In this document: positions 10,213 to 19,307 of the stretch, piece after piece
How positions within the stretch are numbered: the first letter of the stretch is position 1
How the letters are laid out: each line of letters begins with the position of its first letter
NCBI RefSeq assembly: GCF_008017455.1
Contig: NZ_VRTY01000020.1
Coordinates: forward strand, 1 to 64,000
Length of the DNA: 64,000 nucleotides
From: Pontibacter qinzhouensis
GTDB taxonomy: Bacteria; Bacteroidota; Bacteroidia; Cytophagales; Hymenobacteraceae
Direction of reading: 5' to 3'
The notes under the pieces: generated by a model
Told to the model about the DNA's origin: nothing
Database searches by the model: none
The model's input: only the letters and a program-made list of their open reading frames with translations
Program-made: the position numbers and the translations under genes

Positions 10213-10309
10213 GGTACTATGCCAGCTAGATTTTTTATACATATTTTGCTTTAGCTTCATTTAGCAGGAAATCAGGTTTAATGTTAGGCTGATTTCCTGC
10301 TATAGTACC
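10213..10309. promoter_or_regulatory. Nested palindrome upstream of fucI
   Basis: An outer pair GGTACTAT (10213-10220) and ATAGTACC (10302-10309) encloses a perfect 14-bp inner stem (10262-10275 with 10289-10302) around a 13-nt loop. There is no T-run, so it is not a standard terminator. It lies in the fucI control region, where it could be a regulatory structure or a degenerate repeat. Confidence 0.5.
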
Positions 10310-10636
10310 TGAAGCTGCTCAAAGCATGATTGTAAAGTGGTTTGGCACCGCAGGAAGCCTGAAGAGCTATATAGTATTCTGTAGTTTTATGCTAAGATAC
10401 TACAATTATTAGAAAATAAAGCATAGCATCGCCGCACTTAATTTAAGTAATTTTAACATATTGAATTTAGCAGACAATGGAAGAAATCTGCTGGCAAGGT
10501 TCACGCTTCAGAAGTAGCTAAACCAGCCACACTACGAAGGTTGCAGATGCTGTTTTACCAGGTGCTATTTTAGCTGCAAAATATAACAAACGTTAATTAA
10601 GTACGAATCAGGGGTAAAGGACGAGACTCCTGCATA

Positions 10637-12442
10637 GTGTTCCTAAAATCAAAAAACTACAAGCAAGTGAATAACAGATTAATTGGTTCAAGACCCAAAA
10701 TTGGCATTCGCCCAGTAATAGACGGCCGCTTAGGTGGTATTCGGGAGTCGTTGGAAGAAACAACCATGGGAATGGCCCAAAACGTGGCCCGCTTTTTCGA
10801 AGAAAACCTGCGCCACCCCGATGGTGCAGCAGTAGAGTGCGTAATTGCCGATAGCTGCATAGGTGGCGTGGCAGAGGCTGCCATGGCCGCCGATAAGTTC
10901 GAGAAAAGTGGCGTAGGCGTTTCGTTAACCGTTACGCCCTGCTGGTGTTACGGCACCGAAACCATCGATATGAACCCTTATACGCCGAAAGCAATCTGGG
11001 GCTTTAACGGAACAGAGCGTCCGGGTGCTGTTTACCTGGCTGCCGCGCTTGCCGGGCACAACCAAAAAGGTTTGCCTGCTTTTAGTATTTATGGGCAGGA
11101 TGTGCAGGATATAACCGATACCACCATTCCGGCCGATGTGCAGCACAAACTGCTGCGCTTTGCCAAGGCAGGTCTGGCTGTTGCTACCATGCGCGGCAAA
11201 TCCTACCTGTCTGTCGGTTCCGTATCTATGGGGATTGCAGGTTCTATTGTAGATGCCGGTTTCTTTGAAAGTTATCTGGGCATGCGCACCGAGTATGTAG
11301 ACTCTACCGAAGTATTGCGCCGCATAGAACGCAATATTTTTGACCAGGAAGAATTTGAGAAAGCCATTGCCTGGACCCGCGAGAACTGCAAAGAAGGCAC
11401 CGACTATAACCCGGATAACCTACGCCGTAGCCGCGAGCAGAAAGACGGCGACTGGGAATTTGTAGTGAAGATGACGCTCATAATCCGCGACCTGATGATC
11501 GGAAACCCGAAACTGAAAGAATTGGGATTTGGCGAGGAGGCACATGGGCACAATGCCATTGCTTCCGGTTTTCAGGGGCAGCGCCAGTGGACGGATCACC
11601 TGCCAAACGGCGATTTCTCAGAGGCCATCCTCAACTCATCTTTCGACTGGAACGGCATTCGCCAGGCCTTTATTGTAGCCACCGAAAACGACTCGTTGAA
11701 CGGCGTAGCCATGCTGTTCGGGCACCTGCTCACCGATACTGCCCAGATCTTTGCCGATGTGCGTACCTACTGGAGCCCCGAAGCCGTGAAAAGAACCACC
11801 GGTTACGAGCTGGAAGGAATCGCCAGCAACGGATTCCTGCACCTGATCAACTCCGGCTCCTGCACCCTCGATGGCACCGGCCAGCAAAGTCGCAACGGCG
11901 AACCTGCCATGAAGCCTTTCTGGGAGATTTCAGAAGAAGAAGCAAAAAAATGCCTTGATGCCACTACCTGGTACCCAGCTACATTAGAGTACTTCAGGGG
12001 AGGAGGCTACTCTTCTAACTTCCTGACCAAAGGTAAAATGCCCGTTACCATGTCGCGCGTGAACCTGATAAAAGGCCTTGGCCCGGTATTGCAAATTGCA
12101 GAAGGCTGGAGCATCGACCTGCCGGAGCACGTGCATCACCACATCGACCAGCGCACCGACAAGACCTGGCCAACCACCTGGTTTGTGCCAAATCTTACCG
12201 GCACAGGCGCTTTTAGAGATGTGTACTCTGTTATGAACAACTGGGGCTCCAACCACGGCGTGGTGAGCTACGGCCACGTAGGTGCAGACCTGATCACACT
12301 GGCTTCTATGCTGCGTATTCCGGTTTGCATGCACAATGTGCCCGAAGAAAAAATATTCAGGCCAAGCGCCTGGTCTGCTTTCGGTATGGATGCCGAAGGA
12401 GCCGACTACAGAGCCTGCCAGACGTACGGGACACTGTACTAA
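10637..12442 (+). CDS. fucI: L-fucose isomerase
   Basis: The enzyme interconverts L-fucose and L-fuculose (and D-arabinose and D-ribulose) using manganese. The sequence follows the Escherichia coli enzyme closely along its whole length: [12 protein letters not shown] near the start, [38 protein letters not shown] with the metal-binding Glu, and [16 protein letters not shown] at the end. No ATG lies before the conserved start. GTG at 10637 gives 601 residues and GTG at 10667 gives 591, nearer the usual length; either may be used. It heads an operon with a DapA-family aldolase, an SSS symporter and a GH127 enzyme. No fucK or fucA lies nearby, so the downstream route is unclear. Confidence 0.95.
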   Translation: MFLKSKNYKQVNNRLIGSRPKIGIRPVIDGRLGGIRESLEETTMGMAQNVARFFEENLRHPDGAAVECVIADSCIGGVAEAAMAADKFEKSGVGVSLTVTPCWCYGTETIDMNPYTPKAIWGFNGTERPGAVYLAAALAGHNQKGLPAFSIYGQDVQDITDTTIPADVQHKLLRFAKAGLAVATMRGKSYLSVGSVSMGIAGSIVDAGFFESYLGMRTEYVDSTEVLRRIERNIFDQEEFEKAIAWTRENCKEGTDYNPDNLRRSREQKDGDWEFVVKMTLIIRDLMIGNPKLKELGFGEEAHGHNAIASGFQGQRQWTDHLPNGDFSEAILNSSFDWNGIRQAFIVATENDSLNGVAMLFGHLLTDTAQIFADVRTYWSPEAVKRTTGYELEGIASNGFLHLINSGSCTLDGTGQQSRNGEPAMKPFWEISEEEAKKCLDATTWYPATLEYFRGGGYSSNFLTKGKMPVTMSRVNLIKGLGPVLQIAEGWSIDLPEHVHHHIDQRTDKTWPTTWFVPNLTGTGAFRDVYSVMNNWGSNHGVVSYGHVGADLITLASMLRIPVCMHNVPEEKIFRPSAWSAFGMDAEGADYRACQTYGTLY

Positions 12443-12453
12443 TTTTGAGTTTT

Positions 12454-12583
12454 GAATGAGTGGATGAGTAAATGTTTAAGTTGGGAATTTGAAGATTTGG
12501 ATATTTTAAAATCTTCAAATTCCCAAATCTTCAAATCAACCCTCTGCTTATTTACAATTAAAAATTCACTCATCCACTCATTC
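12454..12583. repeat. Large two-tier inverted repeat within the fucI operon
   Basis: An inner perfect 18-bp stem (12481-12498 with 12509-12526, 10-nt loop) is enclosed by outer arms 12454-12473 and 12564-12583 that match at 19 of 20 bases. The arms are built from GAATGAG/GATGAG-like units, and more TCACTCA units follow to 12624. It fills the 199-bp gap between fucI and the aldolase and has no T-run. Confidence 0.8.
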
Positions 12584-12641
12584 ACTCACTCAAAAGTAAT
12601 AATTCACTCAATCTCTCAATCACTCATTCAAAATTATAAAA

Positions 12642-13589
12642 ATGAAAACTGGAACATTGCCATCACCTTTACGCGGAATTATTCCTCCTTTGGTTACTCC
12701 TTTGCTGGATAACGACACGCTGGATGTAGAAGGGCTGGAACGGCTAATTGAACATATTCTGGCAGGTGGTGCGCATGGCTTGTTCGTGTTGGGTACTACC
12801 GGCGAAGCGCCAAACCTGAGCTATAACCTGCGCCATGAGCTGGTGCAGCGCACTTGTGCCCAGGTAGCAGGCCGTGTGCCGGTGCTGGTAGGTATCACCG
12901 ATACTGCGGTTTCTGAGAGTTTACGACTTGCCCAAACGGCTGCGGAGGCAGGTGCCGCCGCAGTAGTGTCTGCACCGCCTTATTACTATACGCCGAGCCA
13001 GGCAGAACTGGTAACGTACTACAACTACGTAGCTGATCGGGTAACATTGCCGTTGTTCCTGTACAACATGCCGTCGCATACCAAAGTATCGTTTGAGCCG
13101 GCTACGGTAAAGGCGCTCTCTGAGCACAAAAACATTGTAGGCTTAAAAGACAGCTCCGGCAACTCGGTTTATTTCCAGATGCTATGCAACATCATGCGCG
13201 ACCAGCCGGACTTCTCGCTGTTGGTAGGCCCTGAAGAAATTACCGCCGAGGTGGTGCTGATGGGTGGCCATGGTGGCGTGAACGGTGGTGCCAATATTTT
13301 CCCGCACCTCTACGTTGAGTTATACGAGGCTGCGCAGAACCAAAACTTCGAGCAAATCAGTATCTTGCAGCAACAAGTGCTCGATATCAGCTCGCGTTTA
13401 TATACGGTGAGCAAGTGCGGTACCAGTTATCTGAAAGGTGTAAAGGCTGCTCTCTCGGCGCTGGGTATCTGTAACGATTTTCTGGCTGAGCCGCACCAGC
13501 GTTTTCAGGGAGCCGAAAAGGAAAAGATTAAAAGTCATCTTGCAGAAATCAAAAGCAACATGCAGCGTGCAAACTCCGTCAGCCTATGA
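12642..13589 (+). CDS. DapA/NanA-family class I aldolase (dihydrodipicolinate synthase superfamily)
   Basis: This TIM-barrel aldolase forms a Schiff base between a lysine and pyruvate or a 2-keto acid. The motifs are GTTGEAPNLS near residue 47, the Tyr in LFLYNMPSH near 135 and the Schiff-base Lys in GLKDSSGN near 165. At 315 residues it is slightly longer than DapA. Its place between fucI and a symporter, overlapping the latter by 4 bp (ATGA), argues for sugar-acid breakdown, such as cleaving a 2-keto-3-deoxy acid, rather than lysine synthesis. The substrate cannot be told from sequence. Confidence 0.88.
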   Translation: MKTGTLPSPLRGIIPPLVTPLLDNDTLDVEGLERLIEHILAGGAHGLFVLGTTGEAPNLSYNLRHELVQRTCAQVAGRVPVLVGITDTAVSESLRLAQTAAEAGAAAVVSAPPYYYTPSQAELVTYYNYVADRVTLPLFLYNMPSHTKVSFEPATVKALSEHKNIVGLKDSSGNSVYFQMLCNIMRDQPDFSLLVGPEEITAEVVLMGGHGGVNGGANIFPHLYVELYEAAQNQNFEQISILQQQVLDISSRLYTVSKCGTSYLKGVKAALSALGICNDFLAEPHQRFQGAEKEKIKSHLAEIKSNMQRANSVSL

Positions 13590-15127
13590 ACTTACCGCTC
13601 TTAGATTTAATTATTTTTATTGTTTTCATAGCGGGAGTAGTAGTATACGGGTGTTCCTTTTACTTTCGTAATACTTCTCCTGAAGATTATACGACTGGTG
13701 GAGGCAAAATACCTGCCTGGGCAGTGGGAATGTCTATTTTTGCTACCTTCGTGAGTAGTATCAGCTTCCTGGCTCTGCCGGGTAATGCTTACCTAAGCAA
13801 CTGGAATGGCTTTGTGTTCAGCTTATCTATCCCGATTGCTTCTTTTATAGCCGTTAAGTTTTTTGTGCCGCTCTACCGGAGCATCAACAGCCCGTCGGCG
13901 TATTACTACCTCGAAACCCGTTTTGGTGCCTGGGCTCGTATCTATGCCTCTGTTTGCTACCTGCTCACCCAACTGGCGCGTATGGGGGCTATCATGTACC
14001 TGCTGGCGCTGCCTATGAACGCCCTTTTTGGCTGGAGCATTCCCCTTATTATTATTATTACGGGCGTTTGTGTGTTGTTGTACTCCATGATGGGTGGCAT
14101 TGAGGCCGTTATCTGGACCGACACCATTCAAGGGGGCCTCATGATAATTGGCGCCCTGGTATGCCTGGGCACCCTGATGTTTTCTATGCCGGAAGGCCCG
14201 GGTCAGCTTTTTGAGATCGCGGCAGCCCATGATAAGTTTAGCTTAGGAAGCTTTAGCGCAAGCGTTTCGGCCCCTACGTTCTGGGTAATCCTGGTGTACG
14301 GCCTGTTCATAAACCTGCAGAACTACGGTATAGACCAGAATTATGTGCAACGCTATATGACCGCCAAATCAGAGAAAGAAGCGATTAAGTCGGCCTGGTT
14401 AGGCAGTTTGTTGTATGTGCCTGTTTCGCTTGTGTTCTTTTTTATAGGTACGGCGCTGTTCGCTTACTACCAGGCACAGCCTCATCTGCTGCCCGATGCG
14501 CTTCAGGCTCCGGGCATGGCCGATAAGGTGTTTCCGCATTTTATTGTGCATGGCTTGCCTACGGGCGTTACAGGGCTTTTAATCGCTTCTATCTTTGCTG
14601 CCGGCATGAGTACGGTTTCTACCAGCATCAACAGTTCGGCCACAGTTATTCTAACAGATTATTATAAGCGTTTCTTCCGGAAAAACGCCAGTATGAAAGA
14701 ATCCATGCGGGTGCTGTACATCACTTCGCTTATCATGGGAATTTTAAGTATAGTAGTAGCGTTAGCTATGATGCGGGTAGAGAGTGCGCTTGATGCCTGG
14801 TGGGCGCTGGCCTCGATCTTTAGCGGTGGCATGCTGGGGCTGTTTCTGCTTGGTTTTGTTTCGCAGAAAGTCAGAAACTTCGATGCTGCTATGGGAGTAG
14901 TTGCCGGCATCCTGGTTATCTGCTGGATGAGTCTGTCTCCTATTTATTTTACGGATGGTGCCTGGATTAAATTCAGGAGTCCGTTTCATACCAACCTGGC
15001 CATTGTGTTAGGTACCACGGCCATTTTCATAGTAGGGTTTGTAGTTGCCGGAATTGTTAACCGTAACACAGGTAAAACGGCTCAAAAAGGAAAGCCGGCT
15101 CATCCAAAAGATAAAATAAAGCAATAG
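13586..15127 (+). CDS. Sodium:solute symporter (SSS family), sugar or sugar-acid type
   Basis: An inner-membrane secondary transporter with about 13 predicted membrane helices over 513 residues. SSS features include YTTGGGKIPAWAVGMSIFA near residue 36, GGIEAVIWTDTIQG near 170, and NYGIDQNYVQRYMTAKSEKEA near 250. The start codon overlaps the aldolase stop codon, which implies coupled translation. It probably imports a monosaccharide or uronate released by the surrounding enzymes and used by fucI or the aldolase. The C-terminal tail is lysine-rich and cytoplasmic. Confidence 0.92.
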   Translation: MNLPLLDLIIFIVFIAGVVVYGCSFYFRNTSPEDYTTGGGKIPAWAVGMSIFATFVSSISFLALPGNAYLSNWNGFVFSLSIPIASFIAVKFFVPLYRSINSPSAYYYLETRFGAWARIYASVCYLLTQLARMGAIMYLLALPMNALFGWSIPLIIIITGVCVLLYSMMGGIEAVIWTDTIQGGLMIIGALVCLGTLMFSMPEGPGQLFEIAAAHDKFSLGSFSASVSAPTFWVILVYGLFINLQNYGIDQNYVQRYMTAKSEKEAIKSAWLGSLLYVPVSLVFFFIGTALFAYYQAQPHLLPDALQAPGMADKVFPHFIVHGLPTGVTGLLIASIFAAGMSTVSTSINSSATVILTDYYKRFFRKNASMKESMRVLYITSLIMGILSIVVALAMMRVESALDAWWALASIFSGGMLGLFLLGFVSQKVRNFDAAMGVVAGILVICWMSLSPIYFTDGAWIKFRSPFHTNLAIVLGTTAIFIVGFVVAGIVNRNTGKTAQKGKPAHPKDKIKQ

Positions 15128-15210
15128 CTGATGCAGGAAAGCATAATTTTTGATACTGCATAACAACTGTTAGTTCGTGGGCTTATCAATAGTTTAAAAT
15201 TAAAAAATAT

Positions 15211-17256
15211 ATGAATAGGATATCGCAAACCTTTTGTGTCGCATTAGGATGCCTTTTATTGTCGGGCGCGCCTGCCCTGGCGCAGCAGAAAAGCCTGGTG
15301 AACACCACTGCCAGCTCTCATGCCAAATTAAGCGGAGTAGATATGAATGCCGTTACCTGGACACAGGGTTTCTGGGCCGACCGTTTCAAAATGGCGAAAG
15401 AAACAGCGGTGCCAAACATCTGGGGTATCTACAACAATCCGGAAGTATCGCACGCCTTCCGGAATTTCGAAATAGCCGCAGGCATGGCCGAGGGAGAGCA
15501 CAAAGGCCCTTCGTTTCACGACGGCGATTTTTACAAGGTGCTGGAGTCTATGGCGGCTACGTATGCCATCACCAAAGATCCAAAGATCGACCAGGAGATG
15601 GACCGTGCCATTGCCGTAATTGCAAAGGTGCAGCAGGAGGATGGTTACATCTACACGCCAGCCATCATTCAGAAAAACAAAAACAAAGGAGCCGGATCTG
15701 CCTTTCAGGACAAAGTGAACTTTGAGGCCTATAACCTGGGCCACCTCATGACGGCCGCCTGCGTGCATTACCGTGCCACCGGCAAAACCTCTTTGCTGAA
15801 CGTAGCCAAAAAAGCCACCGACTTTCTGTATAACTACTACAAGGCTGCTTCTCCGGAACTGTCGCGTAATGCAATTTGCCCGTCGCATTACATGGGTACG
15901 GTAGAAATGTACCGCACTACCAACGATCCGAAGTACCTGGAGCTGGCGCAGAACCTGATCAACATTCGCGGCACGACCGATGATGGCACCGACGATAACC
16001 AGGACCGCATTCCGTTTAGAGAGCAAACCAAAGCTATGGGCCATGCCGTAAGAGCAAGTTACCTGTATGCTGGCGTAGCCGATGTGTACGCCGAAACGGG
16101 TGATAAATCGTTGCTGTCGGTACTCGACCTGATGTGGGACGACGTGATGCACCGCAAAATGTACATTACTGGTGGTTTAGGCTCTCTTTATGATGGTACA
16201 TCGCCAGACGGTACATCTTACAACCCGAAAGATGTGCAGAAAATACACCAGGCTTTTGGCCGCGACTATCAGCTGCCAAACCATACGGCTCACAACGAAA
16301 CCTGCGCCAACATTGGCAACGTGCTCTGGAACTACCGCATGCTCAAAATATCTGGCGACGCCAAGTATGCCGATGTAATGGAGCTGGCGCTGTATAACAG
16401 CGTGTTGTCTGGCATCAGCCTGAAAGGAACAGAGTTTTTGTATACCAATCCGCTTGCACAGTCTGATGAGTTGCCGTTTAAGCAGCGTTGGTCTAAAGAC
16501 CGTGTCGATTATATTGGCCTGTCGAACTGCTGTCCTCCCAATGTGGTGCGCACGTTGGCAGAAGTTCACAACTATGCCTATAGCGTGTCTGATAAAGGCG
16601 TGTGGTTTAACCTGTATGGCGGCAGCAAACTAACTACAAAGCTGAAAAATGGCTCAGACGTGAAGCTGACACAGGAAACCAACTACCCGTGGGATGGCAA
16701 CATAAAAATTACGCTGGACCAGGTGCCTAAAAAGAAACAGGAGTTTTCTATGTTCTTACGCATACCGGGTTGGGCTGAGGGTGCCAAACTAATGGTAAAC
16801 GGAAAAGCACATAACGCCAAATTAACTGCCGGAGAGTATGCAGAAGTAAGCGGCAAGTGGGCAAAAGGCGACAAAATTGAACTGGTGCTGCCAATGGAGG
16901 CAAAACTGATCGAATCGAACCCACTCGTGGAAGAAACCCGCAACCAGGTAGCCGTAAAACGTGGTCCGGTAGTATACTGCCTAGAATCGGTAGACATGCC
17001 AAAAGACCAGTCTGTGTTTAATGTGACGCTACCTGCCGATATGAGTTTCACTCCTAAACTTCTCAAGATCGAAAACAGCGATATCATGAGTTTAGAAGGA
17101 AATGCCAAACTGATCAAGAATCGCAGCTGGGAAAAACAATTGTACCGCGAGGTAACCAAAGATAACCAGACAGTGCCGGTGCGACTGGTGCCATACTACG
17201 CCTGGGGCAACAGAGGCCATGGCGAAATGTCGGTATGGTTGCCGCTAAGCAGGTAA
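15211..17256 (+). CDS. GH127 beta-L-arabinofuranosidase-type hydrolase, secreted
   Basis: A signal peptide (about residues 1-24, ending ALAQQ) is followed by an (alpha/alpha)6-barrel of the former DUF1680 family. The metal-thiol active site of GH127 is intact: Glu363 and Cys365 in HNETCANIG, and Cys440-Cys441 in NCCPPNVVRTLAE, spaced as in the characterised enzyme HypBA1. Members remove beta-L-arabinofuranosyl groups from glycoproteins or pectic side chains, including rhamnogalacturonan-II. It is last in the fucI operon and a terminator-like hairpin follows. Exact linkage specificity is not visible. Confidence 0.92.
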   Translation: MNRISQTFCVALGCLLLSGAPALAQQKSLVNTTASSHAKLSGVDMNAVTWTQGFWADRFKMAKETAVPNIWGIYNNPEVSHAFRNFEIAAGMAEGEHKGPSFHDGDFYKVLESMAATYAITKDPKIDQEMDRAIAVIAKVQQEDGYIYTPAIIQKNKNKGAGSAFQDKVNFEAYNLGHLMTAACVHYRATGKTSLLNVAKKATDFLYNYYKAASPELSRNAICPSHYMGTVEMYRTTNDPKYLELAQNLINIRGTTDDGTDDNQDRIPFREQTKAMGHAVRASYLYAGVADVYAETGDKSLLSVLDLMWDDVMHRKMYITGGLGSLYDGTSPDGTSYNPKDVQKIHQAFGRDYQLPNHTAHNETCANIGNVLWNYRMLKISGDAKYADVMELALYNSVLSGISLKGTEFLYTNPLAQSDELPFKQRWSKDRVDYIGLSNCCPPNVVRTLAEVHNYAYSVSDKGVWFNLYGGSKLTTKLKNGSDVKLTQETNYPWDGNIKITLDQVPKKKQEFSMFLRIPGWAEGAKLMVNGKAHNAKLTAGEYAEVSGKWAKGDKIELVLPMEAKLIESNPLVEETRNQVAVKRGPVVYCLESVDMPKDQSVFNVTLPADMSFTPKLLKIENSDIMSLEGNAKLIKNRSWEKQLYREVTKDNQTVPVRLVPYYAWGNRGHGEMSVWLPLSR

Positions 17257-17307
17257 TTCAAAAAGCGCATAAAATACAGGACACAAGATCCAGGATTTTT
17301 TAAAGTC

Positions 17308-17356
17308 ATAATCAGGTTCGACTCCAATATACCGGAAGAGGACCTGATTATTTTTT
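17308..17356 (+). terminator. Probable terminator after GH127 gene
   Basis: A 10-bp stem (17308-17317 with 17342-17351) runs straight into TTTTTT. The loop is long (24 nt), so efficiency is uncertain. Confidence 0.65.
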
Positions 17357-17401
17357 AGCCCGAAGTGAAAACCGAACTTATGTACTACTAGGCGAACTTG
17401 A

Positions 17402-17458
17402 AATTATTCAGACGAAAATGGCCTTCCAAAGCTATTTTACTAAAAAACGGCTTAGGGT
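17402..17458 (+). repeat. 57-bp intergenic repeat, copy 4
   Basis: 57 bp, AATTATTCAGACG to TAGGGT (one change at the end). It lies upstream of the pectate lyase. With copy 5 in the opposite orientation it flanks that gene. Confidence 0.8.
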
Positions 17459-17554
17459 TACTCATCACTTTCAGATATTTTACCTGAACTTACCCTAATG
17501 AAGAACTACATGGTTCGAATCAAAAAACTCAGCCCGAACTCCGAAACAATAAAC

Positions 17555-18994
17555 ATGAAAGTTATTAATCTGAAAAACTACCTTCTGGCCGGAATCGCAG
17601 CCTTTACCATTCACGCAGCTAGCGCCCAGCAACTTGCATTTCCGGGAGCTGAAGGCTTCGGCAAGTATGCCACCGGAGGCAGAGGAGGCCAGGTAGTAGA
17701 AGTAACGAACCTGAACGACGACGGGCCTGGCAGTTTCCGGCAGGCTTTTAACGAATTTCCGGGCGAGCCTATTACCATTGTGTTTAAGGTAGGAGGTGTA
17801 ATTGAACTGCAATCTGAAATACGCGTAAAGCGCTCCAACATTACCGTAGCCGGCCAGACTGCCCCCGGCGACGGCACTATACTGAAAGGCCATTCTTTTT
17901 CGATAAATGGTGCCAGAGCCAAAAGCCAGGGCGGCAACCATGGCAACATTATAATCCGGCACCTGCGTTCGCGCCCCGGCCATGGAGCCGGCAAAGACGT
18001 GCTGTACGGCTTCAATATGGAAAATTGCCAGAACGTAATCATCGACCACTGCTCCTTCAGCTGGGCCAATGAAGAAGTCGCTGCTATGTACGATACCAAA
18101 AACACGACGGTACAATGGTCTATCGTAAGCGAAGGCCTGCACGACGCAGGCCATCATAAAGGTTTACGCTCGTATGGCGGTGTGTGGGGCGGCCAAAATG
18201 CCTCTTTTCACCATAACCTGATTGCCCACCTCTACAGCCGCACCATCCGGTTTAACGGAGCCAGGGCACACGATACGCTGGCTGTTGTCGATTACCGCAA
18301 CAATGTGGTCTACAATTGGGGAAACCAGAATGGCGCCTATGGAGGTGAGGTAGAAATACCCGGAGGCAAGTCGCAGATTAACATCGTAAACAACTTCTAT
18401 AAGCCCGGACCAGCTACTCCCGAAACCCTGAGATTTGTGCAGGCTTATTACACACCCGCCAAGGCAAAAGGAGTGGGAGAATGGTATGTAGCCGGTAACA
18501 TTATGGACGGAAACGCCGCCATGACTAAAGATAACTGGAAGGCTGTTGATATGGAAAGAGTGCCGGAAAACAGCAGAGCGCAGACTAAATCAGCTAAGCC
18601 ATTTCCGATAAGTGCGGCATTGCCGGAGCAGTCTGCTGCCAATGCTTACAAAGCTGTGCTGGCAGAAGCCGGTGCTACATTACCTGTGCGCGATGCCGTA
18701 GATAAGCGCGTGGTAGAAGAAACCCGCAAGAGCACAGCCAGCGGAACAGGAGCGCACGGCAAAGCCGGCATAATCGACTCTCCCGCACAAGTAGGAGGTT
18801 ACCCGACTTACAAAGCAGCTACAGCACCCATAGATACCGACAAAGACGGTATGCCCGATGAGTGGGAACGCAAGTACGGCCTCAACCCCAACGACCCCTC
18901 CGACAGAAACGGCGACCTGAACGGCAATGGCTACACCAACCTGGAAGAGTACCTAAATGGAACCGTACCAACGAAGCAAAAAGCCAAACGCTAG
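17555..18994 (+). CDS. PL1 pectate lyase, secreted, with C-terminal calcium-type repeat
   Basis: This enzyme cleaves polygalacturonate by beta-elimination. A signal peptide (ending ASAQQ) is followed by a parallel beta-helix with AFPGAEGFGKYATGGRGG and a later IIDHCSFSWANEE-type segment, typical of Bacteroidota PL1 lyases. The C-terminus carries an acidic DTDKDGMPDEWE motif and NPNDPSDRNGDLNGNGY, probably calcium-binding and common at the ends of such lyases. I chose the ATG at 17555, directly before the signal peptide; the in-frame ATG at 17498 would bury it. It is a single gene flanked by inverted 57-bp repeats. Confidence 0.92.
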   Translation: MKVINLKNYLLAGIAAFTIHAASAQQLAFPGAEGFGKYATGGRGGQVVEVTNLNDDGPGSFRQAFNEFPGEPITIVFKVGGVIELQSEIRVKRSNITVAGQTAPGDGTILKGHSFSINGARAKSQGGNHGNIIIRHLRSRPGHGAGKDVLYGFNMENCQNVIIDHCSFSWANEEVAAMYDTKNTTVQWSIVSEGLHDAGHHKGLRSYGGVWGGQNASFHHNLIAHLYSRTIRFNGARAHDTLAVVDYRNNVVYNWGNQNGAYGGEVEIPGGKSQINIVNNFYKPGPATPETLRFVQAYYTPAKAKGVGEWYVAGNIMDGNAAMTKDNWKAVDMERVPENSRAQTKSAKPFPISAALPEQSAANAYKAVLAEAGATLPVRDAVDKRVVEETRKSTASGTGAHGKAGIIDSPAQVGGYPTYKAATAPIDTDKDGMPDEWERKYGLNPNDPSDRNGDLNGNGYTNLEEYLNGTVPTKQKAKR

Positions 18995-19041
18995 TGAGGT
19001 ATTGTGACTAAAACAGTAATGATTTCGTAAAGAAGCAGATA

Positions 19042-19078
19042 CAAAAAGGCCAAGGGTTGTGTACCCTTGGCCTTTTTG
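19042..19078. terminator. Intrinsic terminator after pectate lyase
   Basis: A perfect 16-bp stem (19042-19057 with 19063-19078) around a 5-nt loop, with A-run and T-run sides. The right arm contains ACCCTTGG, which is also the end of 57-bp repeat copy 5. Confidence 0.9.
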
Positions 19079-19119
19079 CCTTTAATTTCCTTTGGAAGGG
19101 CAATTTCTTTAGAATAATT
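19063..19119 (-). repeat. 57-bp intergenic repeat, copy 5
   Basis: 57 bp, read on the minus strand from AATTATTCTAAAG to AAGGGT. Its AAGGGT end forms part of the right arm of the pectate lyase terminator. Confidence 0.8.
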
Positions 19120-19158
19120 TGATTGAAAAACAATTTGAGTCTATTTCTCCTCATGGTC

Positions 19159-19226
19159 CTCGCAAGTTGAAAACTTCCACTATTATTTCCACAAGTTACG
19201 GCTGCGCCTAAACTTGCGGTAGAAAT
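19159..19226. repeat. Double-palindrome repeat, copy 1 (CAAGTT type)
   Basis: An AAGTT-GAA-AACTT palindrome is followed after 10 bp by a hairpin with arms around ACGGCTGCGCCTAA (19189-19219). The same two-part layout and loop recur at 49862-49930. Confidence 0.7.
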
Positions 19227-19307
19227 ATTACTCGGTGGTGCAGCATGAATGATACTAACTCAAATAGCTTACTCACTCAATCAACAAAATAAGACTTAAC
19301 GAAACGA

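Larger units (their letters stand above)
9826..10636. other. Divergent intergenic region between araC-type gene and fucI
   Basis: No gene is seen. It holds copy 3 of the 57-bp repeat and a nested palindrome at 10213-10309, listed separately. A weak dyad-like sequence (ATAACAAACGTTAATT) lies near 10582, shortly before fucI. The promoters of both flanking units should lie here, but I could not fix their boxes. Confidence 0.6.
18995..19307. other. Convergent gap with terminator, 57-bp repeat copy 5 and a hairpin repeat
   Basis: No gene is seen. In order it holds the pectate lyase terminator, repeat copy 5 sharing bases with it, and a CAAGTT/AACTTG hairpin repeat also found near 49.9 kb. Confidence 0.7.
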
